In this document: piece by piece, positions 43,512 through 51,529 of the stretch | Numbering within the stretch: the first letter of the stretch is position 1 | Layout: each line of letters starts with the position of its first letter | Assembly: GCA_959018755.1 (NCBI GenBank) | Contig: CAUEMA010000007.1 | Span: 1-64,000, forward strand | Origin: an uncultured Collinsella sp. | GTDB taxonomy: Bacteria > Actinomycetota > Coriobacteriia > Coriobacteriales > Coriobacteriaceae | Length of the DNA stretch: 64,000 nt | Reading direction: 5' to 3' | The notes under the pieces: generated by a model | The model's database searches: none | What the model saw: the letters and a program-made list of their open reading frames with translations, nothing else | What the model was told of the DNA's origin: nothing | Program-made: the position numbers and the translations under genes

Positions 43512-43547
43512 GCCAAAGGCCGCCGGCGCTCCAACGCCAGCGGCCTT
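43512..43547 (-). terminator. Possible early operon terminator
   Basis: AAGGCCGC/GCGGCCTT hairpin (43516-43523 with 43540-43547) between the early operon and the late regulator; only a short U-tract (TTT) follows. Confidence 0.45.
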
Positions 43548-43571
43548 AATTATATATCTACCTGCGGAAAC

Positions 43572-43820
43572 TCAATATCTCATCGCGACCTCGCGGCGCA
43601 TGGCCATGATCTCGTCGTGCGCCGGGCCCGTGGGCGCCAGGTAGCGGTCGACCTTGTCGCGCTTCGGCCTGGTGCCCCTGCGCCGGGCCTCCTTCGCGCG
43701 GTCCTGCTCGTGCTTTCGCCGGCAGTCCTCCGAGCAGTACTTGGCCTTCGGCGCCTGGGGGATGAAGATCCTCCCGCAGACCGCGCAGTTTCTCTCCTGC
43801 ACGTCCCACATCACGGTCAT
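43572..43820 (-). CDS. Zinc-ribbon phage protein
   Basis: The 82-aa protein starts at ATG 43820: ERNCAVCGRIFIPQAPKAKY then CSEDCRRKHEQDRAKEARRR, a four-Cys zinc ribbon followed by a basic helix. It probably binds nucleic acid. AGGAGGTCGATGAG precedes it. Confidence 0.7.
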   Translation of the reverse strand: MTVMWDVQERNCAVCGRIFIPQAPKAKYCSEDCRRKHEQDRAKEARRRGTRPKRDKVDRYLAPTGPAHDEIMAMRREVAMRY

Positions 43821-43921
43821 CTCATCGACCTCCTGCACCTGCGGGCGCGCCGCGCCTCGATGCTCTTGCGCACGCGGCGGTTCTCGGCGAGCATCCGCCA
43901 CAGCTTCTCAAACAACCTCAT
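43817..43921 (-). CDS. Very small basic protein
   Basis: A 34-codon frame begins MRLFEKLWRMLAENRRVRKS, overlapped by ATGA-type junctions at both ends (its start overlaps the upstream stop and its stop overlaps the next start). It has 12 Arg. Translational coupling supports it; there is no known family. Confidence 0.45.
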   Translation of the reverse strand: MRLFEKLWRMLAENRRVRKSIEARRARRCRRSMR

Positions 43922-44130
43922 CGCTTAGCCTTCCTCGACCTCTTGAGCGCGCGGGCCCGGTCGCGTTCCAGCGCACGCGCCCTCCGCTCCGTCTCCCCGA
44001 TCTGCGCCGACGTCACCCGCGGCGCGTCAGCACGACCGTGCACGAGCGCCCGGCGCGCAGGACCCGACACCAGATCGGGCACCGTGCGCCAGGCGGCCGC
44101 GCGGAACAGCTCGACCGCCGAGCGAATCAA
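43918..44130 (-). CDS. Basic phage protein, unknown function
   Basis: The 70-aa protein starts at TTG 44130, overlapping the upstream stop, behind GGAGAGGAGC. Its C-terminus is a long Arg/Ala helix (GETERRARALERDRARALKR). No family is recognised. Confidence 0.5.
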   Translation of the reverse strand: MIRSAVELFRAAAWRTVPDLVSGPARRALVHGRADAPRVTSAQIGETERRARALERDRARALKRSRKAKR

Positions 44131-44390
44131 AGCTCCTCTCCGCAGAACGGGCAGTACTTGATGTCCTCGATGTAGGCGTCCGCCGTCACATCGGCGCTGA
44201 CGGTGTCGCTGCACAAGCCGTTGACCGATACGTCGAGCTCCACGCTGGTATCCAGCTCGACCCTAACGATCGGCTCACCGTCGTATCGCCGCGTCAGGGT
44301 CATGGAACCCGCAGACCAGCTTCGGACGTCTTGTCCAGGCGCAGAATGAACTGACGCGATGCGGGATCCACCGCAGAAGTAGCAGCTCAT
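44127..44390 (-). CDS. Lar-like zinc-finger phage protein
   Basis: The 87-aa protein carries paired CxxC motifs at its ends (MSCYFCGG and KYCPFCGEEL), the layout of Lar/restriction-alleviation-like phage proteins. The middle is unrelated. Overlaps the upstream gene by 4 nt. Confidence 0.55.
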   Translation of the reverse strand: MSCYFCGGSRIASVHSAPGQDVRSWSAGSMTLTRRYDGEPIVRVELDTSVELDVSVNGLCSDTVSADVTADAYIEDIKYCPFCGEEL

Positions 44391-44821
44391 TCGACATCAC
44401 CCGCGAGCAGGGAGCGAATGCGGCAGCAGATGCTGCGGAGCGTCCTCGCCTGGCACAACGTGCCGCCGCACCTGTCAGCGCAGGCATCGCACATCCCAGA
44501 GACAACGTTGTAGGCGTGCGTCGGTTCTTCGCTGGCGGGGCAGTTCATAGCAGCTTCGATATCGTTCATCAGGGCGCCGAACGTATCCGGGCGGATCAGG
44601 TGCATCTCGTCCACCCTCACGACCCCCTCATCGCAGCTGGCACGCCAAACGCCAGCGCCGAGCAGATACTCATATCTCTTGACCGTGCACTCCATGCCGC
44701 TGTCCGCAAAGAGCGTCGCGGTCGACAGGGAGACCTTGTGTCCCTCCTTGTCGACAGGGCCCAACGGCACCACTTCCCCGTCCGGCGTCATCACGCTGTC
44801 AACTGTGAGACGTTCACACAT
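44387..44821 (-). CDS. Phage protein, unknown function (Cys-rich end)
   Basis: The 144-aa protein begins MCERLTVDSVMTPDGEVVPL and ends with a Cys-rich segment (GMCDACADRCGGTLCQARTL). It is translationally coupled to its neighbours by overlaps of 1-4 nt. Confidence 0.55.
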   Translation of the reverse strand: MCERLTVDSVMTPDGEVVPLGPVDKEGHKVSLSTATLFADSGMECTVKRYEYLLGAGVWRASCDEGVVRVDEMHLIRPDTFGALMNDIEAAMNCPASEEPTHAYNVVSGMCDACADRCGGTLCQARTLRSICCRIRSLLAGDVE

Positions 44822-45390
44822 CACTCGTCACCACCCTTCTCGGCCTTGACCTCCGCCTGCAGGAGGTCCCGCAGGGTGCCGATGCGCTCGATGGCGTCGT
44901 CGGGCGTGTGGCCGTCCCACTCGGGCGCGCGGTCGAGTACCTCGCACGGGAACATGTCCCAGTAAGGCTCGACGTCGTAGTGGTAGGTGGCGGGGCCGGC
45001 GGGTGTGTCGATGCCCACGATGAACATGCCGTCGTACATCGTCCCGTCATGGTGGTGGAGCGACTTCCACGAACGCCCGCTGAACATGGCCACGATCACC
45101 GAGAACAGTACCGCCCGGTGGTGGTAGAGCTCGTCGAACGTGTGGTACCCGTCCGACATGGAGCCCGTGACGGGAACGGGCTTGATGAGCTCGATGAGCT
45201 CGCTCACCTCATCCAGGTTGATAACCAACCAGTCGGAGGCACTGATGTGCGGATGCAACCCGAGGCAGCACAGGACATCCTCGGCCTCAACGGCGACGGC
45301 GGCATGCGGCGGTGCATAGGGCCTTTCCACGATCTTGAGTTTGCTGTAGGCCCTCTCGACCTCTTCGAACCACTCGTTCCTATCCTTCAC
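44821..45390 (-). CDS. Conserved gut-phage protein (DGHTP family)
   Basis: The 189-aa protein starts at GTG 45390 overlapping the upstream stop. It contains SGRSWKSLHHHDGTMYDGMF, IDTPAGPATYHYDVEPYWDM and APEWDGHTPDDAIERI, a pattern common in phages of gut bacteria whose function is not established. Confidence 0.65.
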   Translation of the reverse strand: MKDRNEWFEEVERAYSKLKIVERPYAPPHAAVAVEAEDVLCCLGLHPHISASDWLVINLDEVSELIELIKPVPVTGSMSDGYHTFDELYHHRAVLFSVIVAMFSGRSWKSLHHHDGTMYDGMFIVGIDTPAGPATYHYDVEPYWDMFPCEVLDRAPEWDGHTPDDAIERIGTLRDLLQAEVKAEKGGDE

Positions 45391-45593
45391 TTCGTACTCC
45401 AATCCTTCTCGATTTCCCTCTCCTCCGCGACCATGATCAGCGCCTTGTTGAGGCATCGCCTCGCCTGGCGCAGCTCCTCGCAGATGTCGCACCCCTGTCG
45501 CAGCCTGTCGCACTCCCTGAGCGACCTCTTGACGTCCTCGAGCCTGCCGATGGCAAGGTCGATCCAGTCGGCGGGTCCGCACACGTAGCTCAC
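45387..45593 (-). CDS. Small helical phage protein
   Basis: The 68-aa protein is helical with four cysteines (RQGCDICEELRQARRC among them). It overlaps both neighbours by 4 nt. Function unknown. Confidence 0.5.
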   Translation of the reverse strand: MSYVCGPADWIDLAIGRLEDVKRSLRECDRLRQGCDICEELRQARRCLNKALIMVAEEREIEKDWSTK

Positions 45594-45961
45594 CGCGACT
45601 CACCCCTCACGCCGAAGACCTCCGCGAGGATGTCGCCGGGCGCGGCCACGAACGGATCCGCGCTGATCGGGTCGTACATGACCTCCAGGTACTCGGGATA
45701 GCCGTCGGTTATGCCCACGGTCCGGACCTTCACCTCGGTCTCCTCACCGTCGTCGGCGCAATCGTCGGGCTCGTCCGCGGGCAGGCACTGGTAGCCCCAG
45801 ATCACGCTCACCTCGTGCCCGTCCAGGATGGTCTTGGTGCGCTCGATTCGCATCCGGTAGCGGCCCACTGGCCCCGTGTCGTACGTGTCGTCGGCCCAGG
45901 GAATCCGGTGCCTGTCGAGGGCATCGCGGTAGGCCCTCATCACCGCTGAGATCTCGGTCAA
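45590..45961 (-). CDS. Phage protein, unknown function
   Basis: The 123-aa protein begins MTEISAVMRAYRDALDRHRI; the rest is acidic with a beta-rich middle. Start TTG overlaps the upstream stop. No domain is recognised. Confidence 0.5.
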   Translation of the reverse strand: MTEISAVMRAYRDALDRHRIPWADDTYDTGPVGRYRMRIERTKTILDGHEVSVIWGYQCLPADEPDDCADDGEETEVKVRTVGITDGYPEYLEVMYDPISADPFVAAPGDILAEVFGVRGESR

Positions 45962-46347
45962 AACGTCTCTCGCTTTCTCTCCTCGGACAATATGGCATTA
46001 ATTGCAGCCTCGGCCTCCTCGGCCGTGCCGCCGGTACCGTCTAGCGGCGGAAACCCCAGCGCCTGCTGCCCCAACTCCTTCGCGCCCGTTGGCTCACTTT
46101 TGGCACGCCTGCGCTCCTGCTCCTCGCCCTCCGGCTTTTTGCCGCCCGCGATGGCGGCGACCCTCTCGTACAGGTCGGCGCGCTGCGCCTCGCGCGCCTC
46201 CGTGTCGTGGAGCTCCTGCTCCTTGGTCAGCCGATCGGCATCCCCGTGCGACATGACGTTTGCCATGTAGATCCGCGTCAGGTCGAGCGGGCGGCCGTGG
46301 GCGGGGTCGGCCTTCTCGTTCTCGAGCATCTCCCAAAGGGTGATCAT
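45958..46347 (-). CDS. Phage protein, unknown function (charged)
   Basis: The 129-aa protein is highly charged and helical (RLTKEQELHDTEAREAQRAD, GGKKPEGEEQERRRAKSEP). It overlaps the next gene by 4 nt and follows the DUF6291 gene, so it may take part in replication; this is only context. Confidence 0.5.
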   Translation of the reverse strand: MITLWEMLENEKADPAHGRPLDLTRIYMANVMSHGDADRLTKEQELHDTEAREAQRADLYERVAAIAGGKKPEGEEQERRRAKSEPTGAKELGQQALGFPPLDGTGGTAEEAEAAINAILSEERKRETF

Positions 46348-47009
46348 GACGCCTCACCCAGCTCGCGCCTGAGTTCGACTATGCGCTCCGCATCCGTCTT
46401 CACGGGCTTCCACACGGACGCCCGCTCGACCTCTTGGGAGGTCTGCCCGCCCCGCGCCTTGCGGTCGGCATCGAAGCCGACCTGCTTGCGGCTCCAGTTG
46501 CGGGCGAGCGCCCACACGTCGGTCACGGGCAGCCCGCTCGGCAGCGTCCAGCCCTGTGCTGCGTAGTGGTCGAAGAACTGACGGGGGTCGCCGCGCAGGC
46601 AGTTGGCGGCGAAGTAGGCCTCGACGTCCTCCATCGAGGGCGGGTCGAAGTCGTCGGGGGTTTGGCGGGCCTCGCTATAACCCGCAAGGGTTATCTCTTT
46701 CTCCTTCTCCTTCTCTTTCTGTTGGCTACCCTCTTGGCTAGCCTGTCGGCTACCCCCTTGCGCATTGGCTTGGCTACCCCCTTGGTTGCCCGTATTGGCC
46801 GCCCGCCTGAGACCCCCAAGGCTACCGTTGACCATGGCGTCGATGCGCCCCCTTGCGAAGGTGAACGCCGCCATGGTCGTTGGCTTCAGCTTTGGCTCGA
46901 TTCCTTCGTAGCCGTAGCGCAGCATCGCCCAGGCGAGCGCCATGCCCTCCTTGTCGCCGAGCGCTCGGCAGCCCTCGTAGAAGTCCCTGTTGAAGTTGTA
47001 GTTATTCAT
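46344..47009 (-). CDS. DUF6291-type replication protein
   Basis: The 221-aa protein starts at ATG 47009 behind GGAGGTGACACGG. The N-terminus, FNRDFYEGCRALGDKEGMAL and AWAMLRYGYEGIEP, matches DUF6291. A low-complexity linker (QQKEKEKEKEITL) joins a C-terminal domain with FFDHYAAQGWTLPSG, found in replisome organisers. It probably helps load the helicase. Confidence 0.65.
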   Translation of the reverse strand: MNNYNFNRDFYEGCRALGDKEGMALAWAMLRYGYEGIEPKLKPTTMAAFTFARGRIDAMVNGSLGGLRRAANTGNQGGSQANAQGGSRQASQEGSQQKEKEKEKEITLAGYSEARQTPDDFDPPSMEDVEAYFAANCLRGDPRQFFDHYAAQGWTLPSGLPVTDVWALARNWSRKQVGFDADRKARGGQTSQEVERASVWKPVKTDAERIVELRRELGEAS

Positions 47010-48195
47010 CCGTGTCACCTCCGTAGATCGAATCGGTGAAGGCCGCGGCGGCCTCCCTGTCGCGGCCCGGCATGACCGAGCCGTACGCCTCGAGCGTCGT
47101 CTTGACGTTCGCGTGCCCCAGGCGCTCCTGCACCAGGCGCATGTCCCACCCGTGAGTGAGAAGCCACGTGGCGTGCGTGTGCCGGAGCGTGTGGAACACG
47201 GTCTCCCCGGGCAGCTCGAGCTCGCGCGCGATCGCCTTGAAGCGGGCCGTCACGGTCGACGGCCTCGCGAGACCTCCCGCGCAGCCGAAGGTGATCACGG
47301 GGGCGGCGGGGCCCTTGCGGACGAGCCACGAGTCCTGCCACGCCAGGTGGCGCTCCAGCTGCGCCTCGACCGCCGGCGAGACCGAGACGTTGCGTGCACG
47401 CTTGCCCTTGGTGTAGGCCTGTCTGTGCAGGCTGGGCTTCTCGACGGCCTGCCCCGCCACGTGGATGTCGTGCAGGGAGCGGCGCCAGTCGCGGCGCTGC
47501 AGGCCGCAGACCTCCCCGCACCGCAGGCCCGTGTGGAGGGCGAGGTAGACCGCCATGGCCTCGGTGCGTCGGGCGATGTTGGCGCCCGTGGCGTCGCGCG
47601 AGGACATGGCGGACACCATCGCGCGGGACAGCTCGTCCGCATCGAGCTCGGACAGGGCGAACGGCTCCGCGGGCTTCGACCTGGGCGCCGGGACCTCGAG
47701 CATGATGTCGCGGCCGATGGCATGGCCCCACGTCCTGTACGCGCCCTTGAGCAGCGCGTGCATGACGAGCACGGTCTTGGGCGACAGGCCCTTGCCGCTC
47801 CTGGGCGCGAGCAGCATGCGGTACGCCGCCGACACGTCCCAGGGCTGCAGCTGGTCGTAGGGGATGCGCCCGATGGTCGGCTCCACCATCGTCCTGATCA
47901 CGCTGCGGTAGGCGGCGACAGAGTTGTCGGCCAGGCCGTTCACCGGGTCAGAGACGTAGGTCTCGAGCATCGACGAGAGGCGCTTGGAGCTGTCCTGCGC
48001 CGAGGACGGGATATAGGTCGCGATCCACCTGTCGCACTCGGCCTGCGCCTGCTCGCGCGTCAGCTCCGCGTCCCACGACCTATAGGGCCTGATCCGCCTG
48101 CCGGTCACGCGGTCGGTGCCCATGTAGGGGCGGGCGAACCAGCGGCCGTCCGCCCCGCGCTGCACGACCGCCCGGCGTTCGCTAGGAGAGGTCAC
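47002..48195 (-). CDS. Tyrosine recombinase inside the early region
   Basis: The 397-aa protein has a core-binding domain (about 75-170) and a catalytic domain with Arg in HTGLRCGEVCGLQ, Lys in KGKRARNVSVS, HTLRHTHATWLL, RLGHANVKTTL and Tyr in EAYGSV. All key residues are present. Start GTG 48195 overlaps the upstream gene by 14 nt. It is not at a prophage edge, so it may be a spare integrase or a remnant of another element. Confidence 0.85.
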   Translation of the reverse strand: MTSPSERRAVVQRGADGRWFARPYMGTDRVTGRRIRPYRSWDAELTREQAQAECDRWIATYIPSSAQDSSKRLSSMLETYVSDPVNGLADNSVAAYRSVIRTMVEPTIGRIPYDQLQPWDVSAAYRMLLAPRSGKGLSPKTVLVMHALLKGAYRTWGHAIGRDIMLEVPAPRSKPAEPFALSELDADELSRAMVSAMSSRDATGANIARRTEAMAVYLALHTGLRCGEVCGLQRRDWRRSLHDIHVAGQAVEKPSLHRQAYTKGKRARNVSVSPAVEAQLERHLAWQDSWLVRKGPAAPVITFGCAGGLARPSTVTARFKAIARELELPGETVFHTLRHTHATWLLTHGWDMRLVQERLGHANVKTTLEAYGSVMPGRDREAAAAFTDSIYGGDTDE

Positions 48196-48529
48196 TGGCG
48201 GCGAGCTCCTTAGCGATGTGCGCGATCTTGTCGCGGTCGTCGAGATTGATGTCCAGGAGCAGCTCACTGGCGGCGGAGGGGCTTACAGCCGCAAGCATGA
48301 CCTGGCCTCTGGCCTCGGTCTCATCGATCCCGAGCTTGACCATGACCCTGACTACCTCGCTGACGAAACACCACATGATGTCGAGGACGATGGGCTGGGT
48401 CATGCAGCCGCCTGCAAAAAACAGCACGCCGTCATCGGCATCTCCGCCGCAGAGGAGGGCATTCGCCTCGAACTCCACGGGCTCGACGTTCTTACGCTCG
48501 ATTGTCACCTTCAGCTTCTCGCTACTCAT
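48182..48529 (-). CDS. Phage protein, MSSE family copy A
   Basis: The 115-aa protein begins MSSEKLKVTIERKNVEPVEF and has CFVSEVVRVMVKLGIDETEA. It shares its first codons (ATG AGT AGC GAG) and overlap geometry with the next upstream gene, so the two are probably paralogues. Unknown function. Confidence 0.6.
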   Translation of the reverse strand: MSSEKLKVTIERKNVEPVEFEANALLCGGDADDGVLFFAGGCMTQPIVLDIMWCFVSEVVRVMVKLGIDETEARGQVMLAAVSPSAASELLLDINLDDRDKIAHIAKELAASDLS

Positions 48530-48879
48530 CCTTCTCATCCTTCCTTCCAGATTCGTCCATATCGATGTCGAGGTCGTAGTAGATCGCGCTCCGCTCTTCC
48601 TCCTCCGGGAACCCGCAGTGCACCGCGGCGTAGACGAGCTCGATGCGCATGGCGTCCATGGGGATGCCGGCGCGGACTCCGGCAGATAGCAGCTCCGAGA
48701 GGGCTGCTATCTGCGAGAACCAGAATCGACTTCGAGTCGAAGGTGCCGACGTGAAGCGATGGGCCAGGCTTACCGTCCGCCGCCACCGTCGCCACCATTG
48801 CCTCGCGGCAGGGGATGGAGCACTCGCGCCCCCTGGCCTTCACCGTCACCGTGACGTAGTTCTCGTCCTCGCTACTCAT
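48522..48879 (-). pseudogene. MSSE family copy B, frameshifted
   Basis: From ATG 48879 the frame reads MSSEDENYVTVTVKARGREC to HVGTFDSKSILVL, then leaves register near 48714-48722. The following frame continues SQIAALSELLSAGVRAGIPM and ends DESGRKDEKDE at TAG 48522, overlapping copy A's start. Total length is one base off. An 11-bp stem (CAGATAGCAGC/GCTGCTATCTG, 48683-48713) starts at the break, so programmed +1 frameshifting is possible, though mutation is simpler. Confidence 0.6.
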
Positions 48880-50128
48880 CATCCTCGTCCTCCTCTTCGG
48901 CGCTCTCCTGCACCCTCGCCAAAAGCCACCCGTCGTCCCCGCCGGCCTCGAAGCCCGCCGAGCGGAACAGCCCCCAGTGCTCGAGCCAGCCCTCGGCATC
49001 GTCGCCGCTATAGCTGCTGTTGAGCCGGACCATGTCCCTGGCCGCCGCCATGAGGCGGAAGCCGGCCTCGTACTCGCTGGGGCCGGAGGTGCCGAGGCGC
49101 GCCATGAACTCCTCACGGACGCTGGCGATGCGCTTGTCGGTCTCGAAGGAGGGGTCGCCGCCCATCGCGTCGGCCACCACGACCGGTTGCACGCGGGCCT
49201 CGCTCACGATGCGCTTGAGGTCATCGTGCATGGTGAACGCACCGGACGTGATGAAGCCGACCATGCGCCCGTACAGGTCCTTGAGCGCGACTTCCTCGCG
49301 CTCGGCCTCCTGCTCGGCTCGGATCTCCTCCTCGGTCTTCTCGGGTTCCGCGCCCGATCTGTCATCCGGTTTGTAGAGTTCCCAGTATCTGCCAGCCATC
49401 ACGGCCACGAAGCCCGTGACGTCCTTCCCTTCGAGCTTCTTGGCGGCATCGCCGAAGTTTGCCCAGTTCGTGTAGACGAACCCCTCGGGCTTCTCCTTCA
49501 CCACCGGGATGCCCGCGTCCCCGAACGCGTCGTAGTCCTCGGCCTTGGCCTCCTCGCGCTCGTTGCGGCGGCGGATGCTGTCGGCCTTGCCCGCCCAGCC
49601 CTCGCCGGCCGCCAGCACGGCCTCGACGTCCTTCTCGTCGTCGAAGGCGCTCGCGGCCTCGAGCTGCTCCAGCGTCACCTGCACGCCGGCATCGATGCGA
49701 CCGCGCAGCTTGCGCGCAGCCCGGATCTGCCCGGCGGTGGCGCGGCTCGCGCGCTCGATGCGCTGCTCGTCGACGCCCAGCACGAGCATCTGCTGCACGC
49801 CGCGGGCGCGCTCCGCCTCGGTCAGCTGGCGCTTGTCGTCGGTGGCGAGCATGGCCACGAGCTCGTTGGCCTCGTCCATGGTGTCGGCCACCAGCGCGGA
49901 CACCTCGCGGTCCTCCCCGTAGATGGACGACAGCGCGCGGTAGCGGCGCTCGCCGTCGACGATACGGAACACGTTGCCGTCCGCCACGACCACGGGCGGG
50001 TTCAGCGGCTCGCCGCCGGTCGCCTCGATGCTGCGCGCCAGGGCGCCGATGTCGCCGAAGTCCTCGCGCGGGTTCTGCTCGCTGGGCCTGATGTCGCCCA
50101 GGCGCACGGCCCTCTTCTCAAACTGCAT
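48872..50128 (-). CDS. ParB-like nuclease domain protein
   Basis: The 418-aa protein starts at ATG 50128 behind AGGAGG. Its first 90 residues form a ParB/Srx domain (GDIRPSEQNPREDFG, then VFRIVDGERRYRALSSIYG), and about 115-160 form the ParB helix-turn-helix (LTEAERARGVQQMLVLG). The acidic C-terminus (SAEEEDEDDE) is unusual. It could partition, regulate or nick phage DNA. Confidence 0.85.
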   Translation of the reverse strand: MQFEKRAVRLGDIRPSEQNPREDFGDIGALARSIEATGGEPLNPPVVVADGNVFRIVDGERRYRALSSIYGEDREVSALVADTMDEANELVAMLATDDKRQLTEAERARGVQQMLVLGVDEQRIERASRATAGQIRAARKLRGRIDAGVQVTLEQLEAASAFDDEKDVEAVLAAGEGWAGKADSIRRRNEREEAKAEDYDAFGDAGIPVVKEKPEGFVYTNWANFGDAAKKLEGKDVTGFVAVMAGRYWELYKPDDRSGAEPEKTEEEIRAEQEAEREEVALKDLYGRMVGFITSGAFTMHDDLKRIVSEARVQPVVVADAMGGDPSFETDKRIASVREEFMARLGTSGPSEYEAGFRLMAAARDMVRLNSSYSGDDAEGWLEHWGLFRSAGFEAGGDDGWLLARVQESAEEEDEDDE

Positions 50129-50144
50129 ATCATTCCTCCTAGTC

Positions 50145-50303
50145 CTAGTAGTACATCCCGCTCGGGGCGGTCCCCTCGATGGCGCCGGCGATGGCAAAGA
50201 GCGCGAGCATCACGACGGCGCACACGACGCCCTGCGTCCGCTCGGACAACGTTCCCCACCAGGCCGACACCCGGTCGCTAAGCAGCAAAAGAATCTCGCT
50301 CAT
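50145..50303 (-). CDS. Small single-pass membrane protein
   Basis: The 52-aa product begins MSEILLLLSDRVSAWWG and has one helix, GVVCAVVMLALFAIAGAI. GAGGAGGGAACCC precedes the ATG. Confidence 0.55.
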   Translation of the reverse strand: MSEILLLLSDRVSAWWGTLSERTQGVVCAVVMLALFAIAGAIEGTAPSGMYY

Positions 50304-50538
50304 GGGTTCCCTCCTCGATCCACTCGTCGACCCACTCGGGGCGCACCAGGTAGCCGCGGCAGCGGCCGTCGGGCAGGCAGTAGGTGAGCCTGCGCGCGGT
50401 GCATTCGTCTCGAAGGGTGTTGTAGGGCACCCCCAGCACGCGCGACACCTCGTCGAGCGTGTACAGCAGCTTGCGCGGCAACTTGAGCTCGGCCGCAAGT
50501 GCTCTAAACGTCTGGGGCTTCTTGCTGGTATCATCCAT
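50278..50538 (-). CDS. Excisionase-type helix-turn-helix protein
   Basis: The 86-aa protein starts at ATG 50538 behind AAAAGGAGG. YTLDEVSRVLGVPYNTLRDE and a basic strand match HTH_17/excisionase-type DNA-binding proteins. It could direct excision or regulate early genes. Confidence 0.65.
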   Translation of the reverse strand: MDDTSKKPQTFRALAAELKLPRKLLYTLDEVSRVLGVPYNTLRDECTARRLTYCLPDGRCRGYLVRPEWVDEWIEEGTHERDSFAA

Positions 50539-50559
50539 GGATGACCTCCTTTTAGGTCG

Positions 50560-50602
50560 GCCTCCCGCGTACGGTCCTAACGCTGCGGGAGGCTCTTTTT
50601 TT
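50560..50602 (+). terminator. Rightward terminator opposing the early operon
   Basis: GCCTCCCGC/GCGGGAGGC stem followed on the plus strand by TCTTTTTTT. No plus-strand gene precedes it, so it may end an antisense or noncoding RNA. Confidence 0.6.
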
Positions 50603-50707
50603 GGGTCGGGCGTAGGGCGGACCCTCCCCCGGCACGGCACCGGCTGGAACGCCCGGCGGATGGTTAACGGAGCCCGCCGGGACCGGTGCCGCCTCGGGGA
50701 AGGGGCC
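50603..50707. other. Nested palindromic noncoding segment
   Basis: CGGCACCGG (50635-50643) pairs with 50683-50691, inside it CCCGGCGG (50652-50659) pairs with 50674-50681, and CCCTCCCCC faces GGGGAAGGGG outside. The tip contains GGTTAAC. The segment is noncoding and sits directly beside the rightward terminator. Confidence 0.55.
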
Positions 50708-50857
50708 TCAGCCCCGAAGCGAGGCGAGCGCCCACGCCGCGATGAACGGCACGGCGGCCGAGAAGCACACCCGCGCCAGCCCGTAGGCCCCCTGCGCGGC
50801 GCACATCCAGCCGGCGGCGTCCATCACGACGGCAGAGGCGAGCAGCGCCCGGGTCAT
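50708..50857 (-). CDS. Small two-helix membrane protein
   Basis: The 49-aa protein has two hydrophobic stretches (ALLASAVVMDAAGWMCAA and ARVCFSAAVPFIAAWALAS). ATGA overlap with the upstream gene supports it. Confidence 0.5.
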   Translation of the reverse strand: MTRALLASAVVMDAAGWMCAAQGAYGLARVCFSAAVPFIAAWALASLRG

Positions 50858-51129
50858 TCGCGACCGCGCCCGAACGGCCACTCGCCCGGCGCGGGGTCGA
50901 TCTCCATGACGTCGTAGGACGCCAGGTCGAGCGCCTGCCTGCGGTCGAGCCTCACCAGGCGCGCCAGGGAGGCGCTGTCGCCGGCCTGAACGTGCCTGTA
51001 GAATGCGTCGCGCGCGTCCACCAGGAAGTCGAACACCTCCGTGTGCCACACGAGGTCCTCGTCCACCCACGTCACCATGCCGCCCAGGGTCGTGACGACG
51101 TGGGGCAGCTCGTAGCTCTTGCCTGTCAT
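50854..51129 (-). CDS. Early phage protein, unknown function
   Basis: The 91-aa soluble protein begins MTGKSYELPHVVTTLGGMVT and has FDFLVDARDAFYRHVQAGDS. It lies just downstream of the Cro-like gene and overlaps the next gene by 4 nt. No family recognised. Confidence 0.5.
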   Translation of the reverse strand: MTGKSYELPHVVTTLGGMVTWVDEDLVWHTEVFDFLVDARDAFYRHVQAGDSASLARLVRLDRRQALDLASYDVMEIDPAPGEWPFGRGRE

Positions 51130-51145
51130 TCCTCTTCCCCCTTCC

Positions 51146-51373
51146 CTACGCTGCCTCGTCCGTGTTCCAGCCCATCAGGTCGTTGGGCGTGCATCCGAGG
51201 GCCTGGGCGATGGCATACGCCTTGTCGACACCTGGAACCATCGAGCCGTTCTCGTAGCCGATGATTGAAGATGCCGAGAGCCCCGCCTTGTTGGCCAGCT
51301 GCTCCTGAGACATATCGGCGCGAGCACGGGCGGCGCGCAGGTTCGCTCCGAACTCGTCCTTCGAAAACTTCAT
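51146..51373 (-). CDS. Cro-like XRE-family regulator
   Basis: The 75-aa protein is one XRE helix-turn-helix: NLRAARARADMSQEQLANKA then GLSASSIIGYENGSMVPGVD. It is divergent from the repressor-like gene, with operators between, so it is the early/Cro arm of the switch. AGAAGGAGG precedes it. Confidence 0.8.
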   Translation of the reverse strand: MKFSKDEFGANLRAARARADMSQEQLANKAGLSASSIIGYENGSMVPGVDKAYAIAQALGCTPNDLMGWNTDEAA

Positions 51374-51392
51374 GTCTTCCTCCTTCTGAAAT

Positions 51393-51439
51393 AGGGAACT
51401 TCTTCCCTGTGCAAATCAGAGTATAGGGAATCTTTTCCC
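51393..51439. promoter_or_regulatory. Paired operators of the lysis-lysogeny switch
   Basis: AGGGAA-CTTC-TTCCCT (51393-51408) and GGGAA-TCTT-TTCCC (51426-51439) are 33 bp apart between the divergent regulators. A half site ACTTCCC lies near the repressor ribosome-binding site, and a third palindrome, GGGAA-AACTC-TTCCC (51635-51649), lies inside the repressor gene. Confidence 0.7.
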
Positions 51440-51529
51440 GATTGCAATAGCAAACTAGGGCTTTTCTTGCCTTTTCTTTTGTGTATCTATAGAATCCTCG
51501 GTAAATACTTCCCTATATTGGAGGTGACG

